From NCBI RefSeq assembly GCF_900107395.1, contig NZ_FNPW01000004.1, positions 445,418 to 502,948 of the forward strand: 57,531 nt of DNA, written 5' to 3'. Under the pieces are notes generated by a model, which was not told the DNA's origin, did no database searches, and worked only from the letters and a program-made list of their open reading frames with translations. The stretch is from Pseudomonas sp. NFIX28. GTDB taxonomy: Bacteria > Pseudomonadota > Gammaproteobacteria > Pseudomonadales > Pseudomonadaceae. Made by a program: the position numbers and the translations under genes. Every line of letters starts with the position of its first letter. The first letter of the stretch is position 1. Below, in pieces: positions 36,187 through 44,958 of this stretch.

Positions 36187-36651
36187 ATGATCGGTATCAG
36201 CTTTACCCAGGCCGGCATGGCGGCGCGCAAGCGCATTGCCCTGGTGGCCCACGACCACTGCAAGAGTTTCCTCCTCGACTGGGCCGAACGGCAGAAAGCC
36301 GGGCTCGCCGAGCATGACCTGCTCGCCACCGGCACCACCGGCCTGCTCCTGCAGCAGCGCCTGGGCCTGCCGGTGGAAAGCATGATCAGCGGCCCCCTGG
36401 GCGGCGACCAGCAACTCGGCGCGCGAATCGCCGAGCAGCGGGTGGACATGCTGGTGTTCTTCTGGGACCCCTTCGAGCCCCAGCCCCACGACCCGGACAT
36501 CAAGGCCCTGCTACGGGTCGCGGCCGTCTGGAACATCCCCGTGGCCTGCAACGAATGCAGCGCCGACTACCTGCTCAGCAGCCCGCTGATGACCCAGGCG
36601 CACAACTACCGGATTCCCGATTACGCCGCCTACCTTTCCGGGCGTCGTTGA
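36187..36651 (+). CDS. mgsA: methylglyoxal synthase
   Basis: Converts dihydroxyacetone phosphate to methylglyoxal and phosphate, a bypass relieving phosphorylated sugar overload. The 154 residues match the family length (~152). Visible are RIALVAHDHCK, ATGTTGLLLQQRLG (phosphate loop), SGPLGGDQQLG with the catalytic Asp, VFFWDPFEPQPHDPDIKALL with His and Asp of the active site, and NIPVACNECSADYLL. It is 130 bp downstream of gap and in the same direction; an inverted repeat lies between. A clear ribosome-binding site is not seen. Confidence 0.93.
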   Translation: MIGISFTQAGMAARKRIALVAHDHCKSFLLDWAERQKAGLAEHDLLATGTTGLLLQQRLGLPVESMISGPLGGDQQLGARIAEQRVDMLVFFWDPFEPQPHDPDIKALLRVAAVWNIPVACNECSADYLLSSPLMTQAHNYRIPDYAAYLSGRR

Positions 36652-36675
36652 TTCACGAAGGACTTGACCTGAAGC

Positions 36676-36700
36676 GCAGATGATAAGCATTATCATCTGC
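36676..36700. promoter_or_regulatory. Fur box before the iron-starvation sigma factor
   Basis: The sequence GATGATAAGCATTATCATC (36679-36697) is the core of a 25-bp palindrome (arms GCAGATGATA / TATCATCTGC). It closely resembles the Fur consensus GATAATGATAATCATTATC. It is 24 bp upstream of the sigma factor start, so the gene is likely Fur-repressed. Confidence 0.85.
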
Positions 36701-36723
36701 TGAAAAATCAGCCAGGTCCTGTT

Positions 36724-37242
36724 GTGAGCCAATCGCACTTCAATCACGTCTTTCTTACCCAGCGCGTTTCGCTGCTGCGCACGCTGGAGCGGATGGTCAA
36801 CAACCACAGCACCGCCGAGGACCTGCTGCAGGAAACCTACCTGCGGGTGACCCGCGCCCTGAGCGAACGGGCCATCGACCACCTCGAACCCTTCGTCTTC
36901 CAGACCGCCCGCAACCTGGCGCTCGACCACCTGCGCTCGCGACGCATCCAGGCCCGCACCCTGCTCGAAGACGTGCCGGTGGAAGTGGTCGAAAGCGTGG
37001 CCGCGCCCCTGAGCAGCGCCGAGGATGCCGCCCATGCCGAACAGTTGCTGGAACGCCTGAACATGAGCCTCGCCCAACTCAGCCCGCGCCAACAGCAGAT
37101 CTTCATCCTCAGCCGCCTGCACGGCCACAGCTACCTGGAGATCGCCGAGAAGCTCGAGGTTTCCCAAAGCACCGTGCAAAAGGAACTGAAACTGATCATG
37201 GCCATCTGCATCGGCGTCGCCGAGCGCTTGAACGGTCGTTGA
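36724..37242 (+). CDS. ECF sigma factor, FecI-type (iron starvation)
   Basis: A 172-residue ECF sigma factor. Region 2 (about 8-75) includes AEDLLQETYLRVTRALSERA and PFVFQTARNLALDHLRSRRI; region 4 (about 110-165) includes LSPRQQQIFILSRLHGHSYL and EIAEKLEVSQSTVQKELKLI. It starts at GTG. A strong Fur box precedes it and a FecR gene follows, so it belongs to the cell-surface signalling class, in which ligand binding at a TonB-dependent receptor activates the sigma factor. Its likely target promoters are before the receptor and haem oxygenase genes (matching motifs at 38467 and 41223). The order resembles hxuI-hxuR-hxuA of P. aeruginosa. Confidence 0.92.
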   Translation: MSQSHFNHVFLTQRVSLLRTLERMVNNHSTAEDLLQETYLRVTRALSERAIDHLEPFVFQTARNLALDHLRSRRIQARTLLEDVPVEVVESVAAPLSSAEDAAHAEQLLERLNMSLAQLSPRQQQIFILSRLHGHSYLEIAEKLEVSQSTVQKELKLIMAICIGVAERLNGR

Positions 37243-37347
37243 GGCCCAAGCCGGGCGGGCGTCAGCCGCGACCCTTTGCTACCCTTGACCGCCCTGCGCT
37301 CTCCATCTAAAAAAACAGCCGTGCACAGACACAGCCGAGGAACACCC

Positions 37348-38331
37348 GTGACGGACATCCACCGCACCCAGCCGCCTGCCCAGGATGGGGCAACCCCCAT
37401 TAGCTGTAGCGCGGAGCAGGCCATGGACCAGGCCCTGGACTGGCTGATCCTGCTGGAGAACCCGAGCCCCGAGCAGAGCCGGCAATTCCACGACTGGCTG
37501 AACGCCTCGCCCGTGCACCGTGCAGCCTTCGACAAGGCGCAAGCGATCTGGGACGGCCCGCAGGTGGCCCGCTGCGCGCAAAACCTGCACACGCAAAAGC
37601 CCAAGGTCAGCGTGCTGTCGCGCTTGCGCCCGCACTGGCGGCCCCTGGCGACCGCGGCGGTGCTGATCCTCGGCCTGTTCAGTTTCAGCAACCTGCCCCT
37701 GCGCCTGCAGGCCGATCACCTGACCGTGGTCGGCGAGCGCCAGCGCCTGCAGCTGGAAGACGGCTCGAAAGTCCTGCTCAACACCAATTCGGCATTCTCC
37801 AGCACCATCGACGAGCGCCAGCGCGTGGCCCGCCTGTACCAGGGCGAAGCCTTCTTCGAGATTCCCGCCAGCCGCGGCCAGCCGCTGGAAATCGACGCCG
37901 GCCCGGTCCGCGCCAGCGTGCACGACACCGCCTTCGCCGTGCGTTACCTGGACGGCGTGGCCCAGGTGCGGGTGCAGCGCGGCGATGTCGACCTGCGCGC
38001 CACCCATGACGACGCGCGGGTGCGCCTGTCGGCCGGCGAAAGCATCCGCATCGGCCCCAACGGTTTCGACCGCCCGGCCAAGCTCGACCTCGACAAGGAC
38101 CTGGCCTGGGTCCAGGGCCGGCTGGTGTTCGAGAACTGCCCGCTGGACCAGGTGCTGGCCGAATTGCGCCGGTATTACCCAGGCTGGATCGTCAACAACA
38201 ACGAGCGCCTGGCCGACGTCGCCGTCACCGGCAATTACCGCCTCGACCAGCCGCTGGACGTGGTGCGCTCCCTGGCCCACATCACCTCGGCGCGCCTGCA
38301 GGAATTCCCCGCGCTGGTCATCCTCAACTAG
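37348..38331 (+). CDS. FecR-type anti-sigma factor
   Basis: Relays the receptor signal across the inner membrane. The 327 residues have a cytoplasmic N-terminal DUF4880 segment (about 20-75, with DWLILLENPSPEQSRQFHDW and LNASPVHRAAFDKAQAIWDG), one transmembrane helix (about 95-112, LATAAVLILGLFSFSNLPLR), the periplasmic FecR domain (GERQRLQLEDGSKVLLNTNS and RVQRGDVDLRATHDDARVRL) and a C-terminal STN-like end (FENCPLDQVLAELRRYYPGW). A GTG at 37348 with GAGGA 8 nt before it is the best start; a longer frame begins at 37276. Confidence 0.9.
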   Translation: MTDIHRTQPPAQDGATPISCSAEQAMDQALDWLILLENPSPEQSRQFHDWLNASPVHRAAFDKAQAIWDGPQVARCAQNLHTQKPKVSVLSRLRPHWRPLATAAVLILGLFSFSNLPLRLQADHLTVVGERQRLQLEDGSKVLLNTNSAFSSTIDERQRVARLYQGEAFFEIPASRGQPLEIDAGPVRASVHDTAFAVRYLDGVAQVRVQRGDVDLRATHDDARVRLSAGESIRIGPNGFDRPAKLDLDKDLAWVQGRLVFENCPLDQVLAELRRYYPGWIVNNNERLADVAVTGNYRLDQPLDVVRSLAHITSARLQEFPALVILN

Positions 38332-38466
38332 CCTTTGCACGAAAACCGCCTGCGCGCCTACCAGGAACAGGCCGGCGCGCGAGCCCGAGCGGAACGCCCA
38401 TTCAGGCCCCTGGTTCGGGGGCCACTCGACCATCCCTTGCCGACTTCTTAGCATCTGACGCATTTA

Positions 38467-38502
38467 TTTTTACGCGATCGCCGACGGTCGTTCGTCTCGT
38501 TA
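38467..38502 (+). promoter_or_regulatory. candidate ECF promoter of the haem receptor gene
   Basis: TTTTTACGC (38467-38475), 15 nt, then TTCGTCTCGTTA (38491-38502). The same two blocks with the same 15-nt spacing occur before haem oxygenase (41223-41258). Probably the -35 and -10 read by the sigma factor at 36724. A weak Fur-like TGCAATTGATTCGCA (38510-38524) follows. Confidence 0.7.
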
Positions 38503-38578
38503 TAGCCAATGCAATTGATTCGCATTAAAAATGGCGAATCAGCACCTATAAAGATTCGTGCGACACGGAGCGCTATCG

Positions 38579-41176
38579 ATGTCCTCTCGCCTCAACAGCC
38601 GGTCCTCTTCACTCTCCCGCCAGGCCCGCCTGCAGAACGGCACGCTGTCCCTGCTGACCGCCGCCATCCTGCTGGCCGGGGCACAAGCCGCGCCGGTCCT
38701 GGCTGCCACCGCTTCCACCCCGCCAGCGCGCAACATGGGCGACTACAGTTTTGCCATCGACCAGCAACCGCTGGTGTCGGCACTGAACGCCTTTACCGCC
38801 GTCACCGGCTGGCAGGTCGGCCTGCCGGCGGAATTGGGCGAAGGCATCGCCTCGCCGGGCGTTCGCGGCTCGCTGCCACCGGAGAAAGCCCTGGACCGCC
38901 TGCTGATGGGCACCAACCTGAGCTACCGCAAGCTGGGCGCCAACAACATCGTCTTGGAAAAGCGCGCCAGCGGCAGCGCCCTCAACCTGCAACAGGTGAC
39001 CATCAGCGCCACGCGCCAGGAACAGGACGTCAACAGCGTTCCCAGCACCGTGACCGTGCACGACCGCCAGGACCTGGACCGCAACAACGTCAACACCATC
39101 AAGGATCTGGTGCGCTACGAGCCGGGCGTTTCGGTCGGCGGCGCCGGCCAGCGTGGCGGCGGCATCAGCGGCTACAACATCCGCGGCATCGACGGCGACC
39201 GCATCCTGACCCAGGTCGACGGCGTGGAGATTCCCAACGGTTTCTTCAACGGCCCCTATGCCAAGACCCAGCGCAATTACGTCGACCCGGAAATCATCAA
39301 GCGTGTGGAAATCCTCCGCGGCCCGGCATCGGTGCTGTACGGCAGCAACGCCATCGGCGGCGCGGTCAGCTACTTCACCCTCGACCCGGACGACATCATC
39401 AAGCCAGGCCAGGACGTCGGCGCCCGCCTGAAGACCGGCTACAGCTCGGCCGACGACAGCTGGCTGAAATCCGCCACCGTCGCCGGGCGCAGTGGCAAGT
39501 TCGACGGCCTGCTGCATTTCAGCCAGCGCGACGGTCACGAAACCGAGTCCTACGGCAACAACAACGGCACCGGCCTGGCGCGCACCGCCGCCAACCCGGA
39601 AGATGTGCGCACCACCAACGTGCTGGCCAAGGCCGGCTGGAACTATGCCGACGACGCCCGCCTGGGCCTGACCTACGAGAAGTACAAGGACGACCGCGAC
39701 ACCAACCAGAAAAGCGCGGTGGGCGGCCCGTTCAACGCCGGCCAACCGCTGGGCATGTACCGCTCGCGCACCGGTAACGACACCATCACCCGCGAACGCT
39801 TTGGCCTGGACAACCGTTTCGCCCTCGATAGCCTGCTGGCCGACCATGTCAAATGGAGCCTGAACTATCAGATCGCCAAGACCGACCAGAGCACCCTGGA
39901 AAACTATTTCCCGTTCAGCCGCAACGTCATGCGCAGCCGCGAAACCCTCTACGAAGAGAAGCAGTGGGTCTTCGACGCCCAGGCCGACAAGGCCTTCGCC
40001 ATCGGTGAAACCGAGCACCTGCTGACCTACGGCACCACCATCAAGCAGGAAAAGGTCACCGGCTCGCGCAGCGGCAGCGGCACTTGCCTGGCGGTCGGCC
40101 GCGGATGCTCGACGGTCGGCGCCATCAGCCCGTCCGACGTGCTGAAGAAGTCCAGCGACTTCCCGGACCCGACCATCAACACCTACAGCCTGTTCGCCCA
40201 GGACCAGATCACCTGGAACAAGTGGACCTTCCTCCCAGGCCTGCGCTACGACTACACCCAGCTCAAGCCGCACATCACCCAGGAGTTCCTCAACACCGTG
40301 GCCGCCGACGGCCAGGGCCAGGTGAGCGACGAGAACAAGACCTGGCACCGGGTATCGCCCAAGTTCGGCCTGACCTACGCCCTGACCGACAACTACACCT
40401 GGTACGGCCAGTACGCCGAAGGGTTCCGCACCCCGACCGCCAAGGCGCTGTACGGCCGCTTCGAAAACACCACCACCGGTTACCGCGTGGCGCCGAACTC
40501 GAACCTCGAGCCGGAGAAAAGCCAGAGCTATGAAACCGGCCTGCGCGGCAACTTCGAGTCCGGCAATTTCGACGTGGCGGTGTTCTATAACAAGTACCGT
40601 GATTTCATCAACGAAGACGCGGTGACCCCGGGCTACGACGAACTGACGTTCCAGAGCAACAACATCAAGCACGCCACCATCAAGGGCGTGGAAGTCAAAG
40701 GCCGGCTCAACCTCGACGCCCTGGGCGCGCCGCAGGGCCTGTACACCCAGGGTTCGGTGGCCTATGCCTACGGTCGCAACAACGACACCGGCGAACCCTT
40801 GAACGCGGTCAACCCGCTGACCGGCGTGTTCGGCCTGGGCTACGACCAGGATAACTACGGCGCCCTGCTCAGCTGGACCCTGGTGAAGAAAAAGGACCGC
40901 GTCGACAGCAGCAGCTTCAAGACCCCGGATGGCACCAGCAGCCAGTTCAAGACCCCGGGCTACGGCGTGCTCGACCTGACCGGCTTCTACAAGGTCAGCG
41001 ACGACGTCACCGTCAGCGCCGGCCTCTACAACCTGGCCGACAAGAAGTACTGGCTGTGGGATGACGTGCGCGGCTACGACAGCGTCGGCGAAGCCGCCGT
41101 GCTCAGCCCGGCCAACCTCGACCGCCTGACCGAGCCGGGTCGCAACTTCGCGGTCAACCTGATCTGGGACATCTGA
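38579..41176 (+). CDS. TonB-dependent haem-type receptor with signalling domain
   Basis: An 865-residue outer-membrane receptor that also signals to FecR. A signal peptide (about 1-43) precedes an STN domain (about 52-122, YSFAIDQQPLVSALNAFTAV then TGWQVGLPAELG). The plug follows (LNLQQVTISATRQEQDVNSV; VEILRGPASVLYGSNAIGGA) and then the beta barrel of the haemoglobin/transferrin/lactoferrin receptor family, ending LIWDI. The FRTP and NSNLEPEKS boxes are recognisable. The His normally found between these in haem receptors is absent here; a Tyr (LYGRF) lies nearby. Haem as ligand is inferred from the haem oxygenase next door. ATG 38579 has GGAG upstream. Confidence 0.9.
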   Translation: MSSRLNSRSSSLSRQARLQNGTLSLLTAAILLAGAQAAPVLAATASTPPARNMGDYSFAIDQQPLVSALNAFTAVTGWQVGLPAELGEGIASPGVRGSLPPEKALDRLLMGTNLSYRKLGANNIVLEKRASGSALNLQQVTISATRQEQDVNSVPSTVTVHDRQDLDRNNVNTIKDLVRYEPGVSVGGAGQRGGGISGYNIRGIDGDRILTQVDGVEIPNGFFNGPYAKTQRNYVDPEIIKRVEILRGPASVLYGSNAIGGAVSYFTLDPDDIIKPGQDVGARLKTGYSSADDSWLKSATVAGRSGKFDGLLHFSQRDGHETESYGNNNGTGLARTAANPEDVRTTNVLAKAGWNYADDARLGLTYEKYKDDRDTNQKSAVGGPFNAGQPLGMYRSRTGNDTITRERFGLDNRFALDSLLADHVKWSLNYQIAKTDQSTLENYFPFSRNVMRSRETLYEEKQWVFDAQADKAFAIGETEHLLTYGTTIKQEKVTGSRSGSGTCLAVGRGCSTVGAISPSDVLKKSSDFPDPTINTYSLFAQDQITWNKWTFLPGLRYDYTQLKPHITQEFLNTVAADGQGQVSDENKTWHRVSPKFGLTYALTDNYTWYGQYAEGFRTPTAKALYGRFENTTTGYRVAPNSNLEPEKSQSYETGLRGNFESGNFDVAVFYNKYRDFINEDAVTPGYDELTFQSNNIKHATIKGVEVKGRLNLDALGAPQGLYTQGSVAYAYGRNNDTGEPLNAVNPLTGVFGLGYDQDNYGALLSWTLVKKKDRVDSSSFKTPDGTSSQFKTPGYGVLDLTGFYKVSDDVTVSAGLYNLADKKYWLWDDVRGYDSVGEAAVLSPANLDRLTEPGRNFAVNLIWDI

Positions 41177-41185
41177 CCCGGTCTG

Positions 41186-41227
41186 CCTCACTGCGCTTTT
41201 TTCGAGGAAGCGCAGTGAGGATTTTTT
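41186..41227 (+). terminator. rho-independent terminator after the receptor gene
   Basis: A perfect 11-bp stem CCTCACTGCGC / GCGCAGTGAGG (41186-41196 with 41210-41220) is followed by ATTTTTT. The T tract merges with the -35-like element of the next gene. Confidence 0.85.
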
Positions 41228-41258
41228 ACGCTGCCGCGTCTTCTTGTTCGTCTAGTTA
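41223..41258 (+). promoter_or_regulatory. candidate ECF promoter of haem oxygenase gene
   Basis: TTTTTACGC (41223-41231), 15 nt, TTCGTCTAGTTA (41247-41258); 20 of the 21 motif bases match the copy before the receptor gene. It lies 52-88 bp before the haem oxygenase ATG. Confidence 0.7.
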
Positions 41259-41310
41259 GCAGTGCCTCTCATTTTCAATAGCTTCATTTTCATTGACCAA
41301 GGACATCGTC

Positions 41311-41919
41311 ATGACCACCCAGGATTCCCCACAGCGCCCAAGCCTGCGCTCCCAGCGCCTGAACCAGATCACCCACGAACCGCATGCCAGGCTCGACGCC
41401 CTGGTCAAGGCCCATGCGCCGTTTGAAAGCACCAGCAGCTTTGCCCGTTTTGTCGTCGCCCAGTACCTGTTCCAGTCCGAACTGGTCGCCCTGTACAACG
41501 ACCCGGCGCTGATCGCCATCGTCCCGGACCTGGCGCAGCGCTGCCGTGCCGAAGCGGCCAAGGCCGACCTCGCGGACCTCGACACCGAAGTCCCGGCGCC
41601 GGTGGCAGGCGCGGTGCAGAACCCGAGCAAGGCCGAAGCCCTGGGCTGGCTGTTCGTCTCCGAAGGTTCCAAGCTGGGCGCGGCATTCCTGATCAAGCGC
41701 GCGGTCGGCCTGGGCCTCGGCGAAACCTTCGGTGCCCGGCACCTGGGCGAGCCGGCCGGCGGTCGCGCCGAAGGCTGGAAAACCTTCACCCGCATCCTCG
41801 ACGGCCTGCCATTGAGCGCCGAAGAAGAAGCCGCGGCGGAAAAAGGCGCGCTGGATGCCTTCAACCGGTTTACCGTATTGCTGGAAAAGGCGTACGACAC
41901 AGCGCCCGAGCTGGCCTGA
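41311..41919 (+). CDS. hemO: biliverdin-producing haem oxygenase (HemO/PigA-like)
   Basis: Opens haem to release iron, CO and biliverdin in the cytoplasm. The 202 residues closely resemble P. aeruginosa PigA/HemO. The proximal His lies in QITHEPHARLDALVKAHAPF, followed by ARFVVAQYLFQSELVALYND, and the distal helix EALGWLFVSEGSKLGAAFLI carries the Gly-rich kink. ATG 41311 has AAGGA upstream; an earlier TTG at 41293 is less likely. It follows the receptor behind a terminator and its own ECF-type promoter, so expression is probably coordinated by the sigma factor. Confidence 0.94.
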   Translation: MTTQDSPQRPSLRSQRLNQITHEPHARLDALVKAHAPFESTSSFARFVVAQYLFQSELVALYNDPALIAIVPDLAQRCRAEAAKADLADLDTEVPAPVAGAVQNPSKAEALGWLFVSEGSKLGAAFLIKRAVGLGLGETFGARHLGEPAGGRAEGWKTFTRILDGLPLSAEEEAAAEKGALDAFNRFTVLLEKAYDTAPELA

Positions 41920-41926
41920 CGTTTTG

Positions 41927-41991
41927 ATCGCGAGCACGCTCGCTCCTGCAGGTTCAAGGCGCCCCCTGCGGAAGCGAGCGTGCTCGCGATA
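41927..41991. repeat. REP-like pair (family A variant)
   Basis: ATCGCGAGCACGCTCGCTCC and the inverted GAAGCGAGCGTGCTCGCGAT differ from the other copies by CACGCT in place of AAGCTT. Confidence 0.8.
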
Positions 41992-42029
41992 GCCGCCCCA
42001 CCCTTCCTTAGGCTCTCAATCATCGACCC

Positions 42030-42431
42030 ATGACCGGCACAACCCGATCCCCGTCCAAAGCCTCCCGCCTGTTCTTCGGTTGCCTGGCTTACGTCAGCCT
42101 GGCCATCGGCCTGGTCGCCATCGTCATCCCCGGCCTGCCGACCACCGAATTCGTGCTCCTGGCGGCCTGGGCCGCGACCAAAAGCTCGCCACGCCTGAGC
42201 GCCTGGATGGAAAACCATCGCCTGTTCGGCCCCATCCTGAGCAACTGGCGCAACGGCCGGATCGTCAGCCGCCGGGCCAAGGTCAGCGCCACCGTCAGCA
42301 TGCTGCTGTGCGCCGGCCTGATGCTGAGCCTGCTCAACCATCACTGGACCCTGTACCTGGCACTGGCCGGCATGGGCCTGGGCAACCTGTGGATCTGGTC
42401 ACGCCCCGAAGCCCTGGCCCAGGCTTCCTGA
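42030..42431 (+). CDS. YbaN-family (DUF454) inner-membrane protein
   Basis: A 133-residue protein with membrane segments at about 15-47 (LFFGCLAYVSLAIGLVAIVI then PGLPTTEFVLLAAW) and 90-125. The conserved DUF454 features PGLPTTEF, NHRLFGP and NWRNGRIVSRRAK are all present. YbaN-like genes often lie near haem or iron genes in Pseudomonas, but the function is not known. It is 110 bp after hemO, separated by a REP-like pair. Confidence 0.9.
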   Translation: MTGTTRSPSKASRLFFGCLAYVSLAIGLVAIVIPGLPTTEFVLLAAWAATKSSPRLSAWMENHRLFGPILSNWRNGRIVSRRAKVSATVSMLLCAGLMLSLLNHHWTLYLALAGMGLGNLWIWSRPEALAQAS

Positions 42432-42650
42432 GGCCTGGACAAGAGCCGCCGACGGACGCCCGGTTGCTCACGCCCTTCCCCGCAGCAAGACCTCCCGCTT
42501 TCTGGTTTATGTCAGACACATGACCGCTCGTCGGCTTTCTCTCAGGCAAATGCCGCCCAAGCCGATGTTCCGGGCATGGCGCTGAATGGACTTGGCGACC
42601 GGAGTCAGCCGACTCACCGCTCACCACCTGTCCATTCGCGAGATCGCCCT

Positions 42651-44789
42651 ATGTTCGACGCCCTGTCCATTCGCCTGAAAATCGTGCTGTTGTCCGGCCT
42701 CTGCCTGCTCGGCGTGGTGGGCCTGATCGTCGGGATGAACATCTACCAGACCAACCAGAACGATCAGCTGGTCAGCACTTCCAGTTCGCGGATGCTCACC
42801 GACAGCGTGCAGAACCTGCTGCAGGCGCGGGCTGCGGAGCAGGCGGTGCGGGTACAGAAAACCTTTGGCGAGAGCCTGCTGGTGATCACCGCCCTGGGCG
42901 ACCAGATCAACGACCTGCGGGCCATGGCCGGCAAGCGCTCGCTGGACGCCGCGGCGCTGCGTGAAGAGCTCAACCACAGCCTGAAGACCGCCTTCGAACG
43001 CAATACCCAGGTGCTGGGTATCTGGCTCGCCTTCGAGCCCAACGCCCTCGATGGCAAGGACAGCGAGTTCGCCGGCGACGCCGTTCGTGCCTCCAACGAA
43101 GCCGGGCGCTTCGCCAGTTACTGGAGCCGCGCCGGCGGCACCGGGCTGAATACGGTGATGGTCGAAGACGACATGAACAAGACCACCCTGAGCGTCAGCG
43201 GCACGCCCTACAACAGCTGGTACACCTGCCCGCGCGACAGCAAGCGCACTTGCCTGCTGGACCCGTACGCCGACACCGTGGGCGGCAAGCTGATGCTGAT
43301 GACCACCATTTCCCTACCCCTGATCGCCAATGGCAAAGTCGTCGGCGTGGTCGGCGTGGACATCGCCCTGGATGCCTTGCAGGCCGCGGCCGGCGATTCC
43401 CAGCGCGGCCTGTTCGACGGCGCCGGGCACATGCTGATCGTCGCCGGCAGTGGCGTCCTCGCCGCCTACAGCAACGATGCGAGCAAGGTCGGCAAAGGCA
43501 TCGCCGAGACCCTCGGCACCGAAGGCAGGGACGTCCTGCAACTGCTGGCCGGCAATACCCCGAAAATCCTCAAGCAGGGCGACCTGATCCGCGCCGTGTA
43601 TCCGGTCAGCCCGATCGCCGACGCCCGCCCCTGGGGCGTGGTGATCGACCTGCCGGAGCAGGTGCTGCTGGCCGACACGGTGAAGCTCCAGGGCGTGCTC
43701 GACGACGCCCAGGCCCAGGGCACCCTGGTGTCGCTGCTGGTGGCCGCGGTCGCCGGCGTGGTCGGCCTGCTGCTGATCTGGCTGACCGCCTCCGGCGTGA
43801 CCCGGCCGATCAACAGCGTGGCGCAGATGCTCAAGGAAATCGCCAGCGGCGACGGTGACCTGACCCAGCGCCTGAAGTACGGCAAGCAAGACGAACTGGG
43901 CGAGTTGGTGGGCTGGTTCAACCGCTTCCTCGACAAGCTGCAACCGACCATCGCGCAGATCAAGCAGAGCATCACCGACGCCCGCGGCACGGCCGACCAA
44001 TCCTCGGAAATCGCCCGCCAGACCAGCGAAGGCATGCAGGTGCAGTTCCGCGAAATCGACCAGGTGGCCACCGCCTCCAACGAAATGAGCGCCACCGCCC
44101 ATGACGTCGCCAACAGCGCGTCGAACGCCGCCAACGCCGCCCGTGGCGCCGACCAGTCGGCCAGGGACGGCATGACCATCATCGAGCGCAGCACCCGCGA
44201 CATCAGCACCCTGGCCGAGGAAGTGAGCAAGGCGGTGGTCGAGGTCGAAGCCTTGGCGGTCAACAGCGAGCAGATCGGCTCGGTGCTGGAGGTGATCCGC
44301 AGCATCGCCGAACAGACCAACCTGCTGGCCCTGAACGCCGCCATCGAAGCGGCGCGCGCCGGGGAAAGCGGGCGCGGCTTTGCCGTGGTCGCCGACGAGG
44401 TGCGCAACCTGGCCAAGCGCACCCAGGATTCGGTGGAAGAAATCCGCCTGGTGATCGAGCGCATCCAGAGCGGCACCCGGGGCGTGGTGGCGACCATGCA
44501 TTCGAGCCAGGCCCAGGCCCAGAGCAACGCCGGGCAGATCCAGCAAGCGGTGCAGGCCCTGGGCAAGATCAGCGACGCGGTCACCGTGATCAGCGACATG
44601 AACCTGCAGATCGCCAGCGCCGCCGAACAGCAGAGCGCGGTGGCCGAAGAGGTCAACCGCAACGTCTCGGCGATCCGCAGCGTGACCGAATCCCTCACCG
44701 AACAGGCCACCGAATCGGCCCAGGTCAGCAGCCAGCTCAACGCCCTGACCACTCAGCAAATGAAGCTGATGGATCAATTCCGCGTCTGA
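42651..44789 (+). CDS. methyl-accepting chemotaxis protein with periplasmic sensor
   Basis: A 712-residue chemoreceptor. A membrane helix (about 9-30, [20 protein letters not shown]) precedes a ~340-residue periplasmic dCache-like sensor, a second membrane helix (about 365-385), a HAMP domain ([20 protein letters not shown]) and the cytoplasmic signalling domain. The hairpin tip [20 protein letters not shown] is intact. The sensor has a Cys pair ([10 protein letters not shown]) that may form a periplasmic disulphide. The ligand is unknown; the dCache amino-acid-binding motif was not recognised. I preferred the start at 42651 to a longer frame from 42576. Confidence 0.92.
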   Translation: MFDALSIRLKIVLLSGLCLLGVVGLIVGMNIYQTNQNDQLVSTSSSRMLTDSVQNLLQARAAEQAVRVQKTFGESLLVITALGDQINDLRAMAGKRSLDAAALREELNHSLKTAFERNTQVLGIWLAFEPNALDGKDSEFAGDAVRASNEAGRFASYWSRAGGTGLNTVMVEDDMNKTTLSVSGTPYNSWYTCPRDSKRTCLLDPYADTVGGKLMLMTTISLPLIANGKVVGVVGVDIALDALQAAAGDSQRGLFDGAGHMLIVAGSGVLAAYSNDASKVGKGIAETLGTEGRDVLQLLAGNTPKILKQGDLIRAVYPVSPIADARPWGVVIDLPEQVLLADTVKLQGVLDDAQAQGTLVSLLVAAVAGVVGLLLIWLTASGVTRPINSVAQMLKEIASGDGDLTQRLKYGKQDELGELVGWFNRFLDKLQPTIAQIKQSITDARGTADQSSEIARQTSEGMQVQFREIDQVATASNEMSATAHDVANSASNAANAARGADQSARDGMTIIERSTRDISTLAEEVSKAVVEVEALAVNSEQIGSVLEVIRSIAEQTNLLALNAAIEAARAGESGRGFAVVADEVRNLAKRTQDSVEEIRLVIERIQSGTRGVVATMHSSQAQAQSNAGQIQQAVQALGKISDAVTVISDMNLQIASAAEQQSAVAEEVNRNVSAIRSVTESLTEQATESAQVSSQLNALTTQQMKLMDQFRV

Positions 44790-44797
44790 TCCCACCC

Positions 44798-44898
44798 GTA
44801 GGAGCGAAGCTTGCTCGCGATGAACCCGAGAGCGCCGCGTTGAGCCAGTGATTACGCGTCATCGTTGACGACCATCGCGAGCAAGCTTCGCTCCTACG
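44798..44898. repeat. REP pair (family A)
   Basis: GTAGGAGCGAAGCTTGCTCG and the inverted CGAGCAAGCTTCGCTCCTAC bracket ~55 bp between the chemoreceptor and CoA-transferase genes. Confidence 0.9.
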
Positions 44899-44958
44899 GG
44901 GACTGCGGTGCCTTGGGCTTTTGATTTATGCTGCCCCCTCTCTTGCGGAGGGCCTGCC

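Noticed and set aside
37276..37347. An earlier TTG start for the FecR-like protein
   Set aside because: The GTG at 37348 has a GAGGA ribosome-binding site at proper distance, and the extra 24 residues lack family character.
38510..38524. TGCAATTGATTCGCA as a Fur box before the receptor gene
   Set aside because: It has a 7-1-7 layout but matches the Fur consensus poorly. It is kept only as a weak note; the strong Fur box is before the sigma factor.
38609..41191. An 860-codon open frame on the minus strand opposite the TonB receptor gene
   Set aside because: It is antisense to a gene with clear signal peptide, STN, plug and barrel; its composition (His/Val/Gln/Gly-rich) is that of a shadow frame in GC-rich DNA.
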